NCBI GenBank assembly: GCA_913055815.1 | Contig: CAJXKR010000003.1 | Location: 1-33,371 of the forward strand | Direction of reading: 5' to 3' | From: an uncultured Desulfohalobiaceae bacterium | GTDB lineage: Bacteria > Desulfobacterota > Desulfovibrionia > Desulfovibrionales > Desulfothermaceae | DNA length: 33,371 nucleotides | Shown here: in pieces, positions 1 through 9,398 of the stretch | Layout: each line of letters starts with the position of its first letter | How positions within the stretch are numbered: position 1 is the first letter of the stretch | Notes under the pieces: model-generated | The model's input: only the letters and a program-made list of their open reading frames with translations | The model's database searches: none | What the model was told of the DNA's origin: nothing | Translations under genes and position numbers: made by a program

Positions 1-108
1 GTCTCGGTGGCAACATTCGGTGTTGCCCTGGCTTTGGCGGTAAAGATCTACAGACGTTATCAGACCCTGGAAGAAGACGAAATCAGAATCCGAATGAGGC
101 ACAAATGA
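1..108 (+). CDS. mnhC: C-terminal end of MrpC/MnhC (NuoK-like) antiporter subunit, truncated by window start
   Basis: Open frame from base 1: VSVATFGVALALAVKIYRRYQTLEEDEIRIRMRHK*, resembling MrpC C-termini; TGA overlaps the ATG of the following mrpD-like gene. Confidence 0.7.
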   Translation, partial: VSVATFGVALALAVKIYRRYQTLEEDEIRIRMRHK

Positions 109-1610
109 ATATACAGTACCCGGTACTTATAATCATCATTCCCTTGTTGGCTGCGGTGTTTAGCAGTGCCCTCATGTGGGGCAACAGGCGCTTGGTCTAT
201 CCATTGTGCGTTCTTGCCCTGGCTGCCACTGCGATCAACACTTTTTTACTGCTAGCAGAGGTTGTTCACTCCGGACCGGTGAATTATCTATTGGCAGGTT
301 GGTCTCCTCCCTGGGGAATCCAGATGCGTGTTGACCTGTTGAACGGGCTGGTACTTTGCATAGTCTCGGTAGTCGCCCTAATAAACCTTATAGCCAGTTT
401 CAGGTCAGTACAGCAGGAACTTGCAGAGAAAACCGACAGTTTTTATGTTTTGTATCTGCTGTTTATAACCGGTCTTTTGGGGGTGGTAATAACTGCGGAC
501 CTCTTCAACCTCTATGTTTTACTGGAAGTAACTTCTTTGGCTGCCTATGCCCAGATAGCCATGGGTGACAGGGACAGGGCACCGTTGGCCAGTTTGAATT
601 ACGTATTCCTGGGTGTTATTGGTGCCAGCTTTTATCTTCTGGGAGTGGGATATTTGTATATAAAAACCGGCTCTTTGAATATGATGGATATATCCAATAT
701 ATTGCTGTCTGTATATTCTTCCATAGCCGTGTTTACCGCATTTATTTTCTGTATGGTCGGAATATGGGTGAAGATGGCATTATTCCCCTTGCACGCTTGG
801 CTGCCAAATGCCTATACCTATGCACCTACTGCCTCCAGCAGGATTCTGGCTCCGCTTATGACCAAGGTGATGGTCTATGTGATGATTCGCCTGATGTTTT
901 CCGTCTTCGGAATGGATTATGTTTTCCAGGAGCTGGAGCTGAGCCAACACATAGTCCTGCTGGCCAGTATTGCTATTATAGCCGGGGCGGTATTGGCTTT
1001 GGCCCAAAACAATCTCAAAAAGATGCTTACATATATTATTGTCTCAGAGATCGGCTACCTGGTCGGAGGTGCCTGGCTCGGCAATACCGCAGCTTTGACC
1101 GGGACAATATTGCACGTGTTGAACGACGCGCTGATGACTTTCTGTCTGTTCCTTGCAGTGGGCAATATGAGCTACAAACTGAAAAATCTGGATTTTGACA
1201 ACCTGCAGGGCTTATTTTCCAAAATGCCAGTAACCATGGCCGGATTCGCCCTGGCTGGAGTCAGCATTATAGGCATTCCTCCCACCTGTGGTTTCTTCAG
1301 CAAGTGGTTCTTGATCAGCGGTGCCCTGGAAGCAGGCAACTATCTATTTTTGATAGCACTTATTTTGAGCAGTCTCATAAATGCGATCCTATTTTTCCGG
1401 GTGTTTGAGATTTGCCTTTTTGAACCCATGCAAGCCGGACACGGACACGATTATGCCCATGAGCATCCTGAATCCGGTATCCGGGAAGCCCCTGTTTCCA
1501 TGCTGGTCACTCTTATGTTAGTAGCTGCAAGTTTGCTTGCAGTAGGTTTGTATTCTGGGATGATTGTCAATCAAGTAGTAGCACCTTTTGTTTCCGGAGT
1601 TGTTGCATAA
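105..1610 (+). CDS. mnhD: MrpD/MnhD-like proton-conducting antiporter subunit (NuoL/M/N superfamily)
   Basis: 501 aa, many TM segments, motifs YVLLEVTSLAAYAQIA and KMALFPLHAWLPNAYTYAPTASSRILAPLMTK. Confidence 0.9.
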   Translation: MNIQYPVLIIIIPLLAAVFSSALMWGNRRLVYPLCVLALAATAINTFLLLAEVVHSGPVNYLLAGWSPPWGIQMRVDLLNGLVLCIVSVVALINLIASFRSVQQELAEKTDSFYVLYLLFITGLLGVVITADLFNLYVLLEVTSLAAYAQIAMGDRDRAPLASLNYVFLGVIGASFYLLGVGYLYIKTGSLNMMDISNILLSVYSSIAVFTAFIFCMVGIWVKMALFPLHAWLPNAYTYAPTASSRILAPLMTKVMVYVMIRLMFSVFGMDYVFQELELSQHIVLLASIAIIAGAVLALAQNNLKKMLTYIIVSEIGYLVGGAWLGNTAALTGTILHVLNDALMTFCLFLAVGNMSYKLKNLDFDNLQGLFSKMPVTMAGFALAGVSIIGIPPTCGFFSKWFLISGALEAGNYLFLIALILSSLINAILFFRVFEICLFEPMQAGHGHDYAHEHPESGIREAPVSMLVTLMLVAASLLAVGLYSGMIVNQVVAPFVSGVVA

Positions 1611-3076
1611 TGGAACCAATTATATCCATCAAGCCTCTGCTGGCGGTGTTAGCCTCGCTGCTGGTTATCCCGGTTCTGATATCCAGCAGCGACAGGCCCA
1701 ACATAAGAGAAGGCTGGACGATCCTGGCAGGAATAGTCAAGTTCAGCATCGTGGTTTCCATGTTGCCTGCGGTCTTGCAGGGACAGGAATTGGTGTACAC
1801 ATTGTTTTCCTTTGTTCCCGGGGTGTCGATAAAGTTTCGTGTGGATTCCCTGGGTATGCTATTCGCGCTTGTAGCCTCTTTTTTGTGGATCGTGACCAGC
1901 ATATATTCGATCGGCTATATGCGGGGGCTAAAAGAGCACAGTCAGACCAGGTTTTTCAGTTTCTTCGCCCTTGCCCTTTCCGCTACTATTGGAGTGGCAT
2001 TCTCGGCTAATCTCCTCACTTTGTACATGTTCTACGAGATACTTTCCCTCTCTACCTATCCCCTGGTTGTCCATCACCAGGACGAGGAGTCCAGGAAGTC
2101 AGGGAGGAAATATTTGATCTACATATTGGGAGCTTCCATAGCTCTTGTCCTGCCCTCGATGATTGTCTGCTACAATATTGCCGGCACCCTTTCATTCAGC
2201 AGCCAGGGAATTCTGGCAGGACAGGCATCCCCGGCTGTGCTGGCCATATTGTTGTTCCTGTTCGTCTTCGGATTTGCCAAGGCGGCAATTATGCCACTAC
2301 ATGCCTGGCTGCCGGCGGCAATGGTAGCCCCGACCCCGGTAAGCGCATTGCTTCATGCCGTCGCAGTGGTAAAGGTGGGAGTGTTCAGCATAATTCGCGT
2401 ATTAACCGGAATTTTCGGTATAGAACTGCTTTCCGCCCTGAATCTGGGGCATGTGATCGGATATATAGCCGCGATTACCATCCTGGTGGGATCCCTCATA
2501 GCCATATCCCAGAATGAATTAAAAAGGCTGCTGGCATTTTCCACTGTTAGCCAACTCTCCTATATAATACTGGGCGTGGCCCTGCTAACTCCCAAGGGAG
2601 AACTCGGGGGAATAATCCACATTGTGATGCACGCCTTTGGCAAGATAACCCTGTTTTTTTGCGCAGGTGCGATCATGGTGACCACCGGAAAGAAATATAT
2701 CAGCCAAATGCACGGACTGGGGAAACAGATGCCCATTACCTTTCTGGCCTTTTTCATGGGCAGTTTGAGTGTGATTGGACTACCGCCCACAGGGGGATTT
2801 TACAGCAAGTGGTACTTGGTGCTTGGTTCTTTGCAGGCTGAGCAGCTCCCACTACTTTTGGTACTGTTGGCAAGCTCCTTCTTGAATGCTGTCTATTTCT
2901 TGCCTGTTGTATTCAAGGGCTTTTTTGCCCCGGTTCCCTCCGAGGGTGTGAATTCCCATTACCAGGAGGCCCCTGCAATGTGCCTCTATCCTTTGGTGAT
3001 TACCGGATTGATTTCCGTGGGATTGTTCTTTTATCCGGATTTATTCAAGAACTTGATTCAAATGAGCATCGGTTGA
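1610..3076 (+). CDS. Second MrpD/NuoM-like antiporter subunit
   Basis: 488 aa; YMFYEILSLSTYPLVVHHQ, KAAIMPLHAWLPAAMVAPTPVSALLHAVAVVK; 1-nt overlap with upstream gene. Confidence 0.9.
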   Translation: MEPIISIKPLLAVLASLLVIPVLISSSDRPNIREGWTILAGIVKFSIVVSMLPAVLQGQELVYTLFSFVPGVSIKFRVDSLGMLFALVASFLWIVTSIYSIGYMRGLKEHSQTRFFSFFALALSATIGVAFSANLLTLYMFYEILSLSTYPLVVHHQDEESRKSGRKYLIYILGASIALVLPSMIVCYNIAGTLSFSSQGILAGQASPAVLAILLFLFVFGFAKAAIMPLHAWLPAAMVAPTPVSALLHAVAVVKVGVFSIIRVLTGIFGIELLSALNLGHVIGYIAAITILVGSLIAISQNELKRLLAFSTVSQLSYIILGVALLTPKGELGGIIHIVMHAFGKITLFFCAGAIMVTTGKKYISQMHGLGKQMPITFLAFFMGSLSVIGLPPTGGFYSKWYLVLGSLQAEQLPLLLVLLASSFLNAVYFLPVVFKGFFAPVPSEGVNSHYQEAPAMCLYPLVITGLISVGLFFYPDLFKNLIQMSIG

Positions 3077-3121
3077 GCAGAATGTTTTATGTTTACACCA
3101 TGAATTCAAGGTGGTTTTTTG

Positions 3122-3388
3122 ATGCATGAGAAAGGAAACGATACTGAGCGAGAAAAGGCTTTTCTGGAAAGGTCCAAAACTATCAGGTTTTTGGGGGTGC
3201 TGCTATCTTTTCTTTGTATAGCCAGTATAATTCCTGAATTGTTTGTCTCCAGAAGCGGATACTTCGGAATTGATGGCATGTTTGGATTTTATGCCATTCT
3301 GGGATTTATATCCTGTGTGGTGTTGGTTTTGCTGGGAAAACTATGTGGCCTGATCTTAAAGCGAAGGGAAGATTACTACCAGGAGTGA
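3122..3388 (+). CDS. Small two-TM membrane protein of the antiporter operon, unknown function
   Basis: ORF track starts at a TTG (3119); ATG at 3122 with GGTGG upstream is preferred. Two hydrophobic segments, charged ends. Confidence 0.6.
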   Translation: MHEKGNDTEREKAFLERSKTIRFLGVLLSFLCIASIIPELFVSRSGYFGIDGMFGFYAILGFISCVVLVLLGKLCGLILKRREDYYQE

Positions 3389-3445
3389 ACTCAAGGGCTT
3401 GAAGCTTGAAAATATACACTTAAACAATCCTAAAAAGTTGTAACT

Positions 3446-5206
3446 ATGTTTAATATTCCACCAGCATGGCTGATGATCGGCGGTGCCTTGTTGCTTCCCC
3501 TGTTTACCGGCAGGTCCAGGAATTGCTTTGTCCTGTTCTTGACCGCCTTGGCATTTGTCTGGATTATGGCCTTGGAGCCGGGAAGCTATTTGAGCGTCCA
3601 ATTTTTCGGGTTTGAGCTAACCCTTTTAAAAGTGGACAAATTAAGCAAGCTATTCGGATATATATTTACCCTGTATGGTTTCGCTGCATGCCTGTATGCT
3701 TTTTATTTGCATGACATACGACAACATTTGGCAGCCCTTTTTTATATAGGCAGTGCTTTGGGGGTGATATTCGCAGGGGATTTGGTCTCTCTCTACTTTT
3801 ATTGGGAGATAATGGCCGTGGCTTCTGTAATCCTTGTTCTGGCCAGGGGTGACGAAAAGTCTTACAGCGCCGGGTACAGATACGTCCTGGTCCATATATT
3901 TGGGGGCTTGTGCCTCCTCTTGGGGATTGTCCTTTTTATCCACAACACCGGGAGTGTCAATTTCGAGTCTTTTTCTGCATACAATCTTGCTACTTATCTG
4001 ATATTGCTGGGGGTATTGATCAACGCAGCTGCAGTTCCCCTGCATGCTTGGCTTCCGGATGCATATCCCGAGGCAACTGTTACTGGAAGTGTGGTTCTGA
4101 GTGCTTTTACCACCAAGACTGCGGTATACACCTTGATCAGGGGGTTTCCCGGCTGGGAGATTTTGGTGGTCGTGGGCTGTGTAATGGCCATTTACGGACT
4201 GGTTTACGCCTTGATGGAAAACGATATCAGGCGGATCTTGGCCTATTTCATAATCAACCAGGTGGGATTCAAGGTCGCGGGGGTGGGGATCGGAACTGCA
4301 CTGGCTTTGAACGGATCTTCAGCCCATGCTTTTGCCCATATCATCTACAAGGGAGTTATGTTCATGGCTGCCGGTTCAGTGATATATATGACCGGGAAAA
4401 GCAAGTGCACGGACTTGGGCGGATTGTACAAAAGTATGCCCTGGACAACTATATTTTGTTGTATCGGTGGGTTGTCCATGGCAGCATTGCCCTTGACCAG
4501 CGGATTCACCACCAAGTCCATGATAGTAGTGGGGGCTGAGCACGAACACATGTTCTGGACGTGGCTGGTCTTGCAAATAGCTTCCGCCGGGGCATTCCTG
4601 CTGGCAGGGATAAAATTTCCCTATTTTATCTTTTTTGGCAAGGACAAGGGCCTTAGGCCGGGTGAAGCCAACTGGACTATGCTCATTGCAATGGGGATAT
4701 TGTCCTTTCTGTGTATTTTGATAGGGGTATATCCGGAAGTTCTCTACCGGATCCTCCCCTTTGATGCACATGCCTATCACCCCTATACAGGGTCCCATTT
4801 GATTACTAAAATGCAACTTGTAATGTTTTCAGCCCTGGCATTTTTCCTGCTTTTGCCACTTCTCAAGCATACAAGGACCATTTCCCTGGATACGGACTGG
4901 TTTTACAGGAAGGGTTTTCAGCTTGCGTATACCGGGATATCCAAGTTTTTTACCGGATTGAACAATATATCCGAAAGATCTTCCCTTGGGATTGTACACG
5001 GCCTTGCAGTATTTTTTCGCGACGCTGCCACCAGGATAATTATGTTTTTAATGGTAACGGTCTGGTTGTTAACCGGCTCCCGTGGTACGAAACTGGAAAT
5101 GCAAAAGAGGAATTTGTATCTGAATATGCGCCGGGGAACAATGCCAGTGGGTATAGGAGCCGCAATTTCAACTATATTCATAGTGATTGTGTTTTTTTTG
5201 AACTAA
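3446..5206 (+). CDS. Third antiporter-like subunit (NuoL/MrpD family) with C-terminal extension
   Basis: 586 aa; LYFYWEIMAVASVILVLARG, NAAAVPLHAWLPDAYPEATVTGSVVLSAFTTK; extended TM/amphipathic C-terminus. Confidence 0.88.
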   Translation: MFNIPPAWLMIGGALLLPLFTGRSRNCFVLFLTALAFVWIMALEPGSYLSVQFFGFELTLLKVDKLSKLFGYIFTLYGFAACLYAFYLHDIRQHLAALFYIGSALGVIFAGDLVSLYFYWEIMAVASVILVLARGDEKSYSAGYRYVLVHIFGGLCLLLGIVLFIHNTGSVNFESFSAYNLATYLILLGVLINAAAVPLHAWLPDAYPEATVTGSVVLSAFTTKTAVYTLIRGFPGWEILVVVGCVMAIYGLVYALMENDIRRILAYFIINQVGFKVAGVGIGTALALNGSSAHAFAHIIYKGVMFMAAGSVIYMTGKSKCTDLGGLYKSMPWTTIFCCIGGLSMAALPLTSGFTTKSMIVVGAEHEHMFWTWLVLQIASAGAFLLAGIKFPYFIFFGKDKGLRPGEANWTMLIAMGILSFLCILIGVYPEVLYRILPFDAHAYHPYTGSHLITKMQLVMFSALAFFLLLPLLKHTRTISLDTDWFYRKGFQLAYTGISKFFTGLNNISERSSLGIVHGLAVFFRDAATRIIMFLMVTVWLLTGSRGTKLEMQKRNLYLNMRRGTMPVGIGAAISTIFIVIVFFLN

Positions 5207-5266
5207 CAGGATAGATAATTGTATACATTAGCTTGCTATAAAGAAAAAAAATAAGAGGAGTGTTTC

Positions 5267-5752
5267 ATGATTGAGACACATGAAATAAGAAATATCCATA
5301 TGTTGCAGGATTTTTCCGAGGAAAAACTCCAAAAGATTGCTGAATTGGCCAATCTGCAGATAGTAAATGCTGAAACAGTCTTGTACAGGGAAGAACAGAA
5401 CCTGAGTTATTTGTATATGCTGCTTTCAGGAAAGATTATACTGGAAGTGGATGCCTCGGAAGACATCAGTGTAACTCTTGGGGTGATCAAACCCAGATAT
5501 ACTATTGGTACCTCTTCACTCATACCAAAGGCAAAGAGTTACGCCACTGCTTTTTGCGTCGAACCTAGCGAGGTTATATTCATCAACGCTGCTGAACTAT
5601 ATACATTGTTGGAAAATGATCTGGAGTTGGGATTTCTTTTCATGCAACGAATCATGCATATTTATGAATCCAGATTGGCTAACCGGACTTCCCAGTTTTT
5701 ACAAGCCCTTAAATATCACCCGGAATTGCAGCGGGTTTTTCAGGAACGCTAA
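5267..5752 (+). CDS. Cyclic nucleotide-binding (CRP/cNMP-like) domain protein lacking an HTH
   Basis: 161 aa; MLQDFSEEKLQKIAELANLQIVNAETVLYREEQNLSYLYMLLSGKIILEV is typical of the cNMP-binding fold; RBS AGAGGAG upstream. Confidence 0.75.
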   Translation: MIETHEIRNIHMLQDFSEEKLQKIAELANLQIVNAETVLYREEQNLSYLYMLLSGKIILEVDASEDISVTLGVIKPRYTIGTSSLIPKAKSYATAFCVEPSEVIFINAAELYTLLENDLELGFLFMQRIMHIYESRLANRTSQFLQALKYHPELQRVFQER

Positions 5753-5795
5753 CCCAAAATTTTTATCTGTTCAAAATACCAGTGGCTTAGTTTGT

Positions 5796-6068
5796 TTATC
5801 TGATCAAACATGAATTAACTATCTGCCAGATTCTGGAGCATATTTCCATAATCCGGTGAAGTTTTTTGATGGATTCGGATACTGCTTCCTTGCCAATCCC
5901 CGCATTAACCGGAGTAATGATCAAGGAATTTCCGTTGATGTTTACTTGCAGGGGTGTATCCTGATTTATTCCCAAGGCTTCCTTAACACTACAGCGAAAC
6001 TTTAAGCCTTGCCGGGTGGTCCACTTTTGCTCTCCAGCCCTCAAAAGGGCAGGATAATCAAGTCGCAC
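5796..6068 (-). CDS. Possible AbrB/MazE/SpoVT-like DNA-binding protein
   Basis: 90 aa with GTG start; KWTTRQGLKFRCSVKEALGINQDTPLQVNINGNSLIITPV resembles the swapped-hairpin AbrB domain. Confidence 0.45.
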   Translation of the reverse strand: MRLDYPALLRAGEQKWTTRQGLKFRCSVKEALGINQDTPLQVNINGNSLIITPVNAGIGKEAVSESIKKLHRIMEICSRIWQIVNSCLIR

Positions 6069-6265
6069 AGTGGAACCCGCCTGCGGCTTAAATTGTTAAT
6101 TTATTCCACAATTCTAATTTTAGTTCAAGGTGGTATATTTTATGCATTTCTAGAAGTATTTGGAAATTTTTACCTGACCCACGGGGCTATTCACGGGAAA
6201 TGGGCTGCGTGGCCCGGAGTATAGTCAAAATGCTTGAAATGTTTGTGTAGGGGTTTTTTATTATT

Positions 6266-7696
6266 ATGGACATGTTTTCAGTTCTGGGAATGAAATATAA
6301 TCCCTTTTCCGCAGCTGTAGATGAAAAGAACTATTACCATACCAGTACGACCAAAATAGTCTTGAGCGAATTTATGGAGGCGATCCATAAACGGCAGGGC
6401 TTTATTGTCCTGTCCGGAGATGTCGGTGTTGGCAAGACTTCCCTGTTACTGCAGCTTTTTCCTAGGCTGGAAAGGCAAAATGTGGTGACTTCTTTAATCA
6501 TAAACAGTCTTTTGACCAGGGAAGAATTATTGACAAGCATTTGTCAAGATTTTGGCTTGAATATATCCTATGATTTGAATTTTTCCCGTTTATTGAATAT
6601 CCTACACAAGTTTTTTTTAAAGAAAAACAAGGAAGGCAAGAATTGTGTAATAATTATCGACGAAGCCCATAATCTTAGTGTCAATGTTCTGGAATCCTTG
6701 AGGATGCTCTCCAATCTGGAAACCAGGGGAAAAAAGTTGGTCCAGATTATTCTGGTAGGACAACAGGAACTCATGGACCAGTTCAAGAGAAAAGAACTCA
6801 GACAGTTAAAAAGCAGGATAGGTTTGGTTCAACATCTCTACCCACTTACTCGCCAGGAACAGGAAGACTACGTAAAATTCAAGTTGGCCAGCAGTGGTTC
6901 ACAAGTGAGGATCACTTCTGGGGCGATGAAATTGTTATGGATAACCACACTGGGTAATCTTCGCTTGATCAATGTTGTCATGGAGAGATCTCTGCACGCT
7001 CTGGTGGTATTCAATAAAATGATTATTGACAAACAAATCCTCAAGAGCGCTTTGAAGGATATTGCCAAGTATCGCAGTGAAGTCCTGAGACGTCTAAGAT
7101 TGGTCTGGACCAAACGATTGGCCTATATCTGTCTTCCCATAGTTTTGACCTGCACCACAAGCTTTTTTCTTCTGTTTTCCCAAAATCTGTTTATTTCCGC
7201 CTCTTCATCCCCTTTAAACAAAGACGGAGGGAAAGTGGTTTCTTCTGAAACCGGACATCCAGATAATTATTCCAGGAATAAAAGCAGTGAAAGGGTTCAG
7301 GGACCTGAGGAGGATTCCAGCAATAAAGCTGCTTTATCCAAGAAAAGAAATAAAGGTCAATCTATGGATAAGGGAAATGTTTCGTTGCCAAAACAGGACT
7401 CCGAAACTGAATCCAAATCCAAGGATTTTTGGTTTATAGTACAGATAAGTGTTTACTCCCAAAAAAACAAGGCGATCCAAAAGCTTTCCAGTTTGCAAGA
7501 AAAGGATATAGAAGCCTGCTTTCTGCCGGTCTGGGATACAGAAGGAAACAAGTGGTACATGGTGGAAGCGGGTCTGGCCAGTAAAGAAAAAAATGCGCAG
7601 GCTATGGCCCAAAAGTGTCAAAGTGTTCTTGATCACGATATTTCCGTGATAAGACTGGAAAAATCCATGGTAGAAAAGAATTTGCAATGTCTGTAG
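6266..7696 (+). CDS. mshM: ExeA/MshM-like AAA ATPase with C-terminal SPOR-like domain
   Basis: MDMFSVLGMKYNPFSAAVDEKNYY, Walker A GDVGVGKT, Walker B VIIIDEAH, TM segment near aa 290, then FWFIVQISVYSQKNKAIQKLSSLQ...WYMVEAG. Confidence 0.85.
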   Translation: MDMFSVLGMKYNPFSAAVDEKNYYHTSTTKIVLSEFMEAIHKRQGFIVLSGDVGVGKTSLLLQLFPRLERQNVVTSLIINSLLTREELLTSICQDFGLNISYDLNFSRLLNILHKFFLKKNKEGKNCVIIIDEAHNLSVNVLESLRMLSNLETRGKKLVQIILVGQQELMDQFKRKELRQLKSRIGLVQHLYPLTRQEQEDYVKFKLASSGSQVRITSGAMKLLWITTLGNLRLINVVMERSLHALVVFNKMIIDKQILKSALKDIAKYRSEVLRRLRLVWTKRLAYICLPIVLTCTTSFFLLFSQNLFISASSSPLNKDGGKVVSSETGHPDNYSRNKSSERVQGPEEDSSNKAALSKKRNKGQSMDKGNVSLPKQDSETESKSKDFWFIVQISVYSQKNKAIQKLSSLQEKDIEACFLPVWDTEGNKWYMVEAGLASKEKNAQAMAQKCQSVLDHDISVIRLEKSMVEKNLQCL

Positions 7697-9381
7697 AAAA
7701 CCCATCAAGAACAAAACAGAACGCGCAGGCTGATAACGTCCAGTTAAAGTTGGGGGAAATCTTAATAGAGAAGGGAATCATCAATGAAATTCAGCTTAAT
7801 TACGGTCTGGAGATACAAAAGACCAACAAAGAAAAGATAGGATCAATCCTGGTCCGCAATGGATTATTGAGCGAATATGATCTGATGATAGCGTTGTCCA
7901 GGCAGCTAGGCTTGCGATATGTCAATCTGGAGCAAATAAAGCCGGATGTGGAATTCTTGAAACGTTTTCCACAAAAAAAGTGTTATACCCAGCGCATCTT
8001 GCCTTTGCAGAAGCACCGGAATAATCTCTTGGTAGCCACCTCGGAACTGCCTGATGCAAAACTTGAGCAGGAAATTCTAAAAGCCTGCGGTATTAGGCCT
8101 GTATTTTGTTTGGCTGAGGAAACTCGACTAATCAGCGCTGTCAGCAAGGCGTATTCCTCATTTATGTTTTCCACCAGGCAACTTTTGGACCAGGAAGTAA
8201 AAAGACTTCAGGCAGACAGGGATAATGTACAGGATGTGGAGAGTTTTTTCACCTACCTGCTTCAACTTGCCTTGGAACACAGGGCAACTGATGTCCATAT
8301 CAGTTCTTTGCCTCTTAATATAGATATAAATTTTCGAGTAGACGGGCTTATAACGCATATATTGGCCTTGCCCCCGGAAATGCAAAGAATCGTCTCAGCA
8401 ATAAAATTGAAGGCTGATATGGATATATCAGAACAAAGACTTCCTCAGGACGGGCGTTTTTCTATCACTATTTTAGCTCAGGAATACGATATTCGGGTTT
8501 CTTGTATTGTAACCAGTTACGGGGAAGATCTGGTCCTTAGAATCCTTCCGAAAGTACTGGCCAATTTTACATTGAATTCCCTCGGATTCTTTAACAAGGA
8601 TGTTAATCGGCTTTTCAAGCTATTCAAGGAACCGGCCGGTCTTATACTGATATCCGGTCCAACCGGATCGGGTAAATCCACTACCATGAATGCAGGCTTA
8701 ACATCTCTGGACTTGTTGGAAAAGAATGTCATAACCGTAGAAGATCCTATTGAGTATCTGGTACCCCTTGCTAAGCAGACCCAGGTCAATTCCGATATTG
8801 GATACGATTTTTCGCAGGCAGTCTACAACTTTCTTAGGCACGACCCGGATATTATACTTGTTGGCGAGATGAGGGACCCAGAAACAGCCTCCGCAGCCAT
8901 AACCGCTTCCCTGACAGGCCATCTGGTATTGTCTACCTTGCATAGCGATACTGAAATCGGAACGATTACAAGGCTTCAAAGCCTGCATGTAGAAAACTTG
9001 CTATTAGCTGAAGGCTTGTTGGCTATAGTAACTCAACGCCTTGTTCGAAAGATTTGTCCCAAATGTCAAACTAAGTACACCCCAACCCCGGAAGATATCG
9101 ATTATCTTGGTTACAGGGCCAATTATCTGCAAAAAGGGGGAGGTTGTGATTTTTGCAATAATACCGGTTATTACGGTCGCACAGTAATTTATGGATTATT
9201 GGAGGTTGATACGGAACTTACCCGCCTGTTGAGAGAAAATGCACCCTTGCACGAGATAGAAAGAGTGGCCAAGGATAAAAGGATCCAGAATATGTTCGAA
9301 ACTGCGCGATATAAAGTTCTGCAAGGTATAACCACAATAATGGAATTACAGAGGGTCTTGGGTAGCCATTTAAGAGATTGA
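7687..9381 (+). CDS. mshE: GspE/PilB/MshE assembly ATPase with MshEN-type N-terminus
   Basis: Walker A GPTGSGKST, Asp box VEDPIEY, Walker B LVGEMRD, His box STLHSD, zinc CPKC...CDFC; two N-terminal KLGEILIEKG/KIGSILVRNG repeats. Confidence 0.93.
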   Translation: MSVENPSRTKQNAQADNVQLKLGEILIEKGIINEIQLNYGLEIQKTNKEKIGSILVRNGLLSEYDLMIALSRQLGLRYVNLEQIKPDVEFLKRFPQKKCYTQRILPLQKHRNNLLVATSELPDAKLEQEILKACGIRPVFCLAEETRLISAVSKAYSSFMFSTRQLLDQEVKRLQADRDNVQDVESFFTYLLQLALEHRATDVHISSLPLNIDINFRVDGLITHILALPPEMQRIVSAIKLKADMDISEQRLPQDGRFSITILAQEYDIRVSCIVTSYGEDLVLRILPKVLANFTLNSLGFFNKDVNRLFKLFKEPAGLILISGPTGSGKSTTMNAGLTSLDLLEKNVITVEDPIEYLVPLAKQTQVNSDIGYDFSQAVYNFLRHDPDIILVGEMRDPETASAAITASLTGHLVLSTLHSDTEIGTITRLQSLHVENLLLAEGLLAIVTQRLVRKICPKCQTKYTPTPEDIDYLGYRANYLQKGGGCDFCNNTGYYGRTVIYGLLEVDTELTRLLRENAPLHEIERVAKDKRIQNMFETARYKVLQGITTIMELQRVLGSHLRD

Positions 9382-9398
9382 TTGTGGGATTGTAGATA

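Noticed and set aside
3910-4539. 209-aa plus-strand ORF inside the third antiporter gene
   Set aside because: Shadow ORF in another frame of a clear membrane-protein CDS; Cys/His/Gly-rich translation with no recognisable domain
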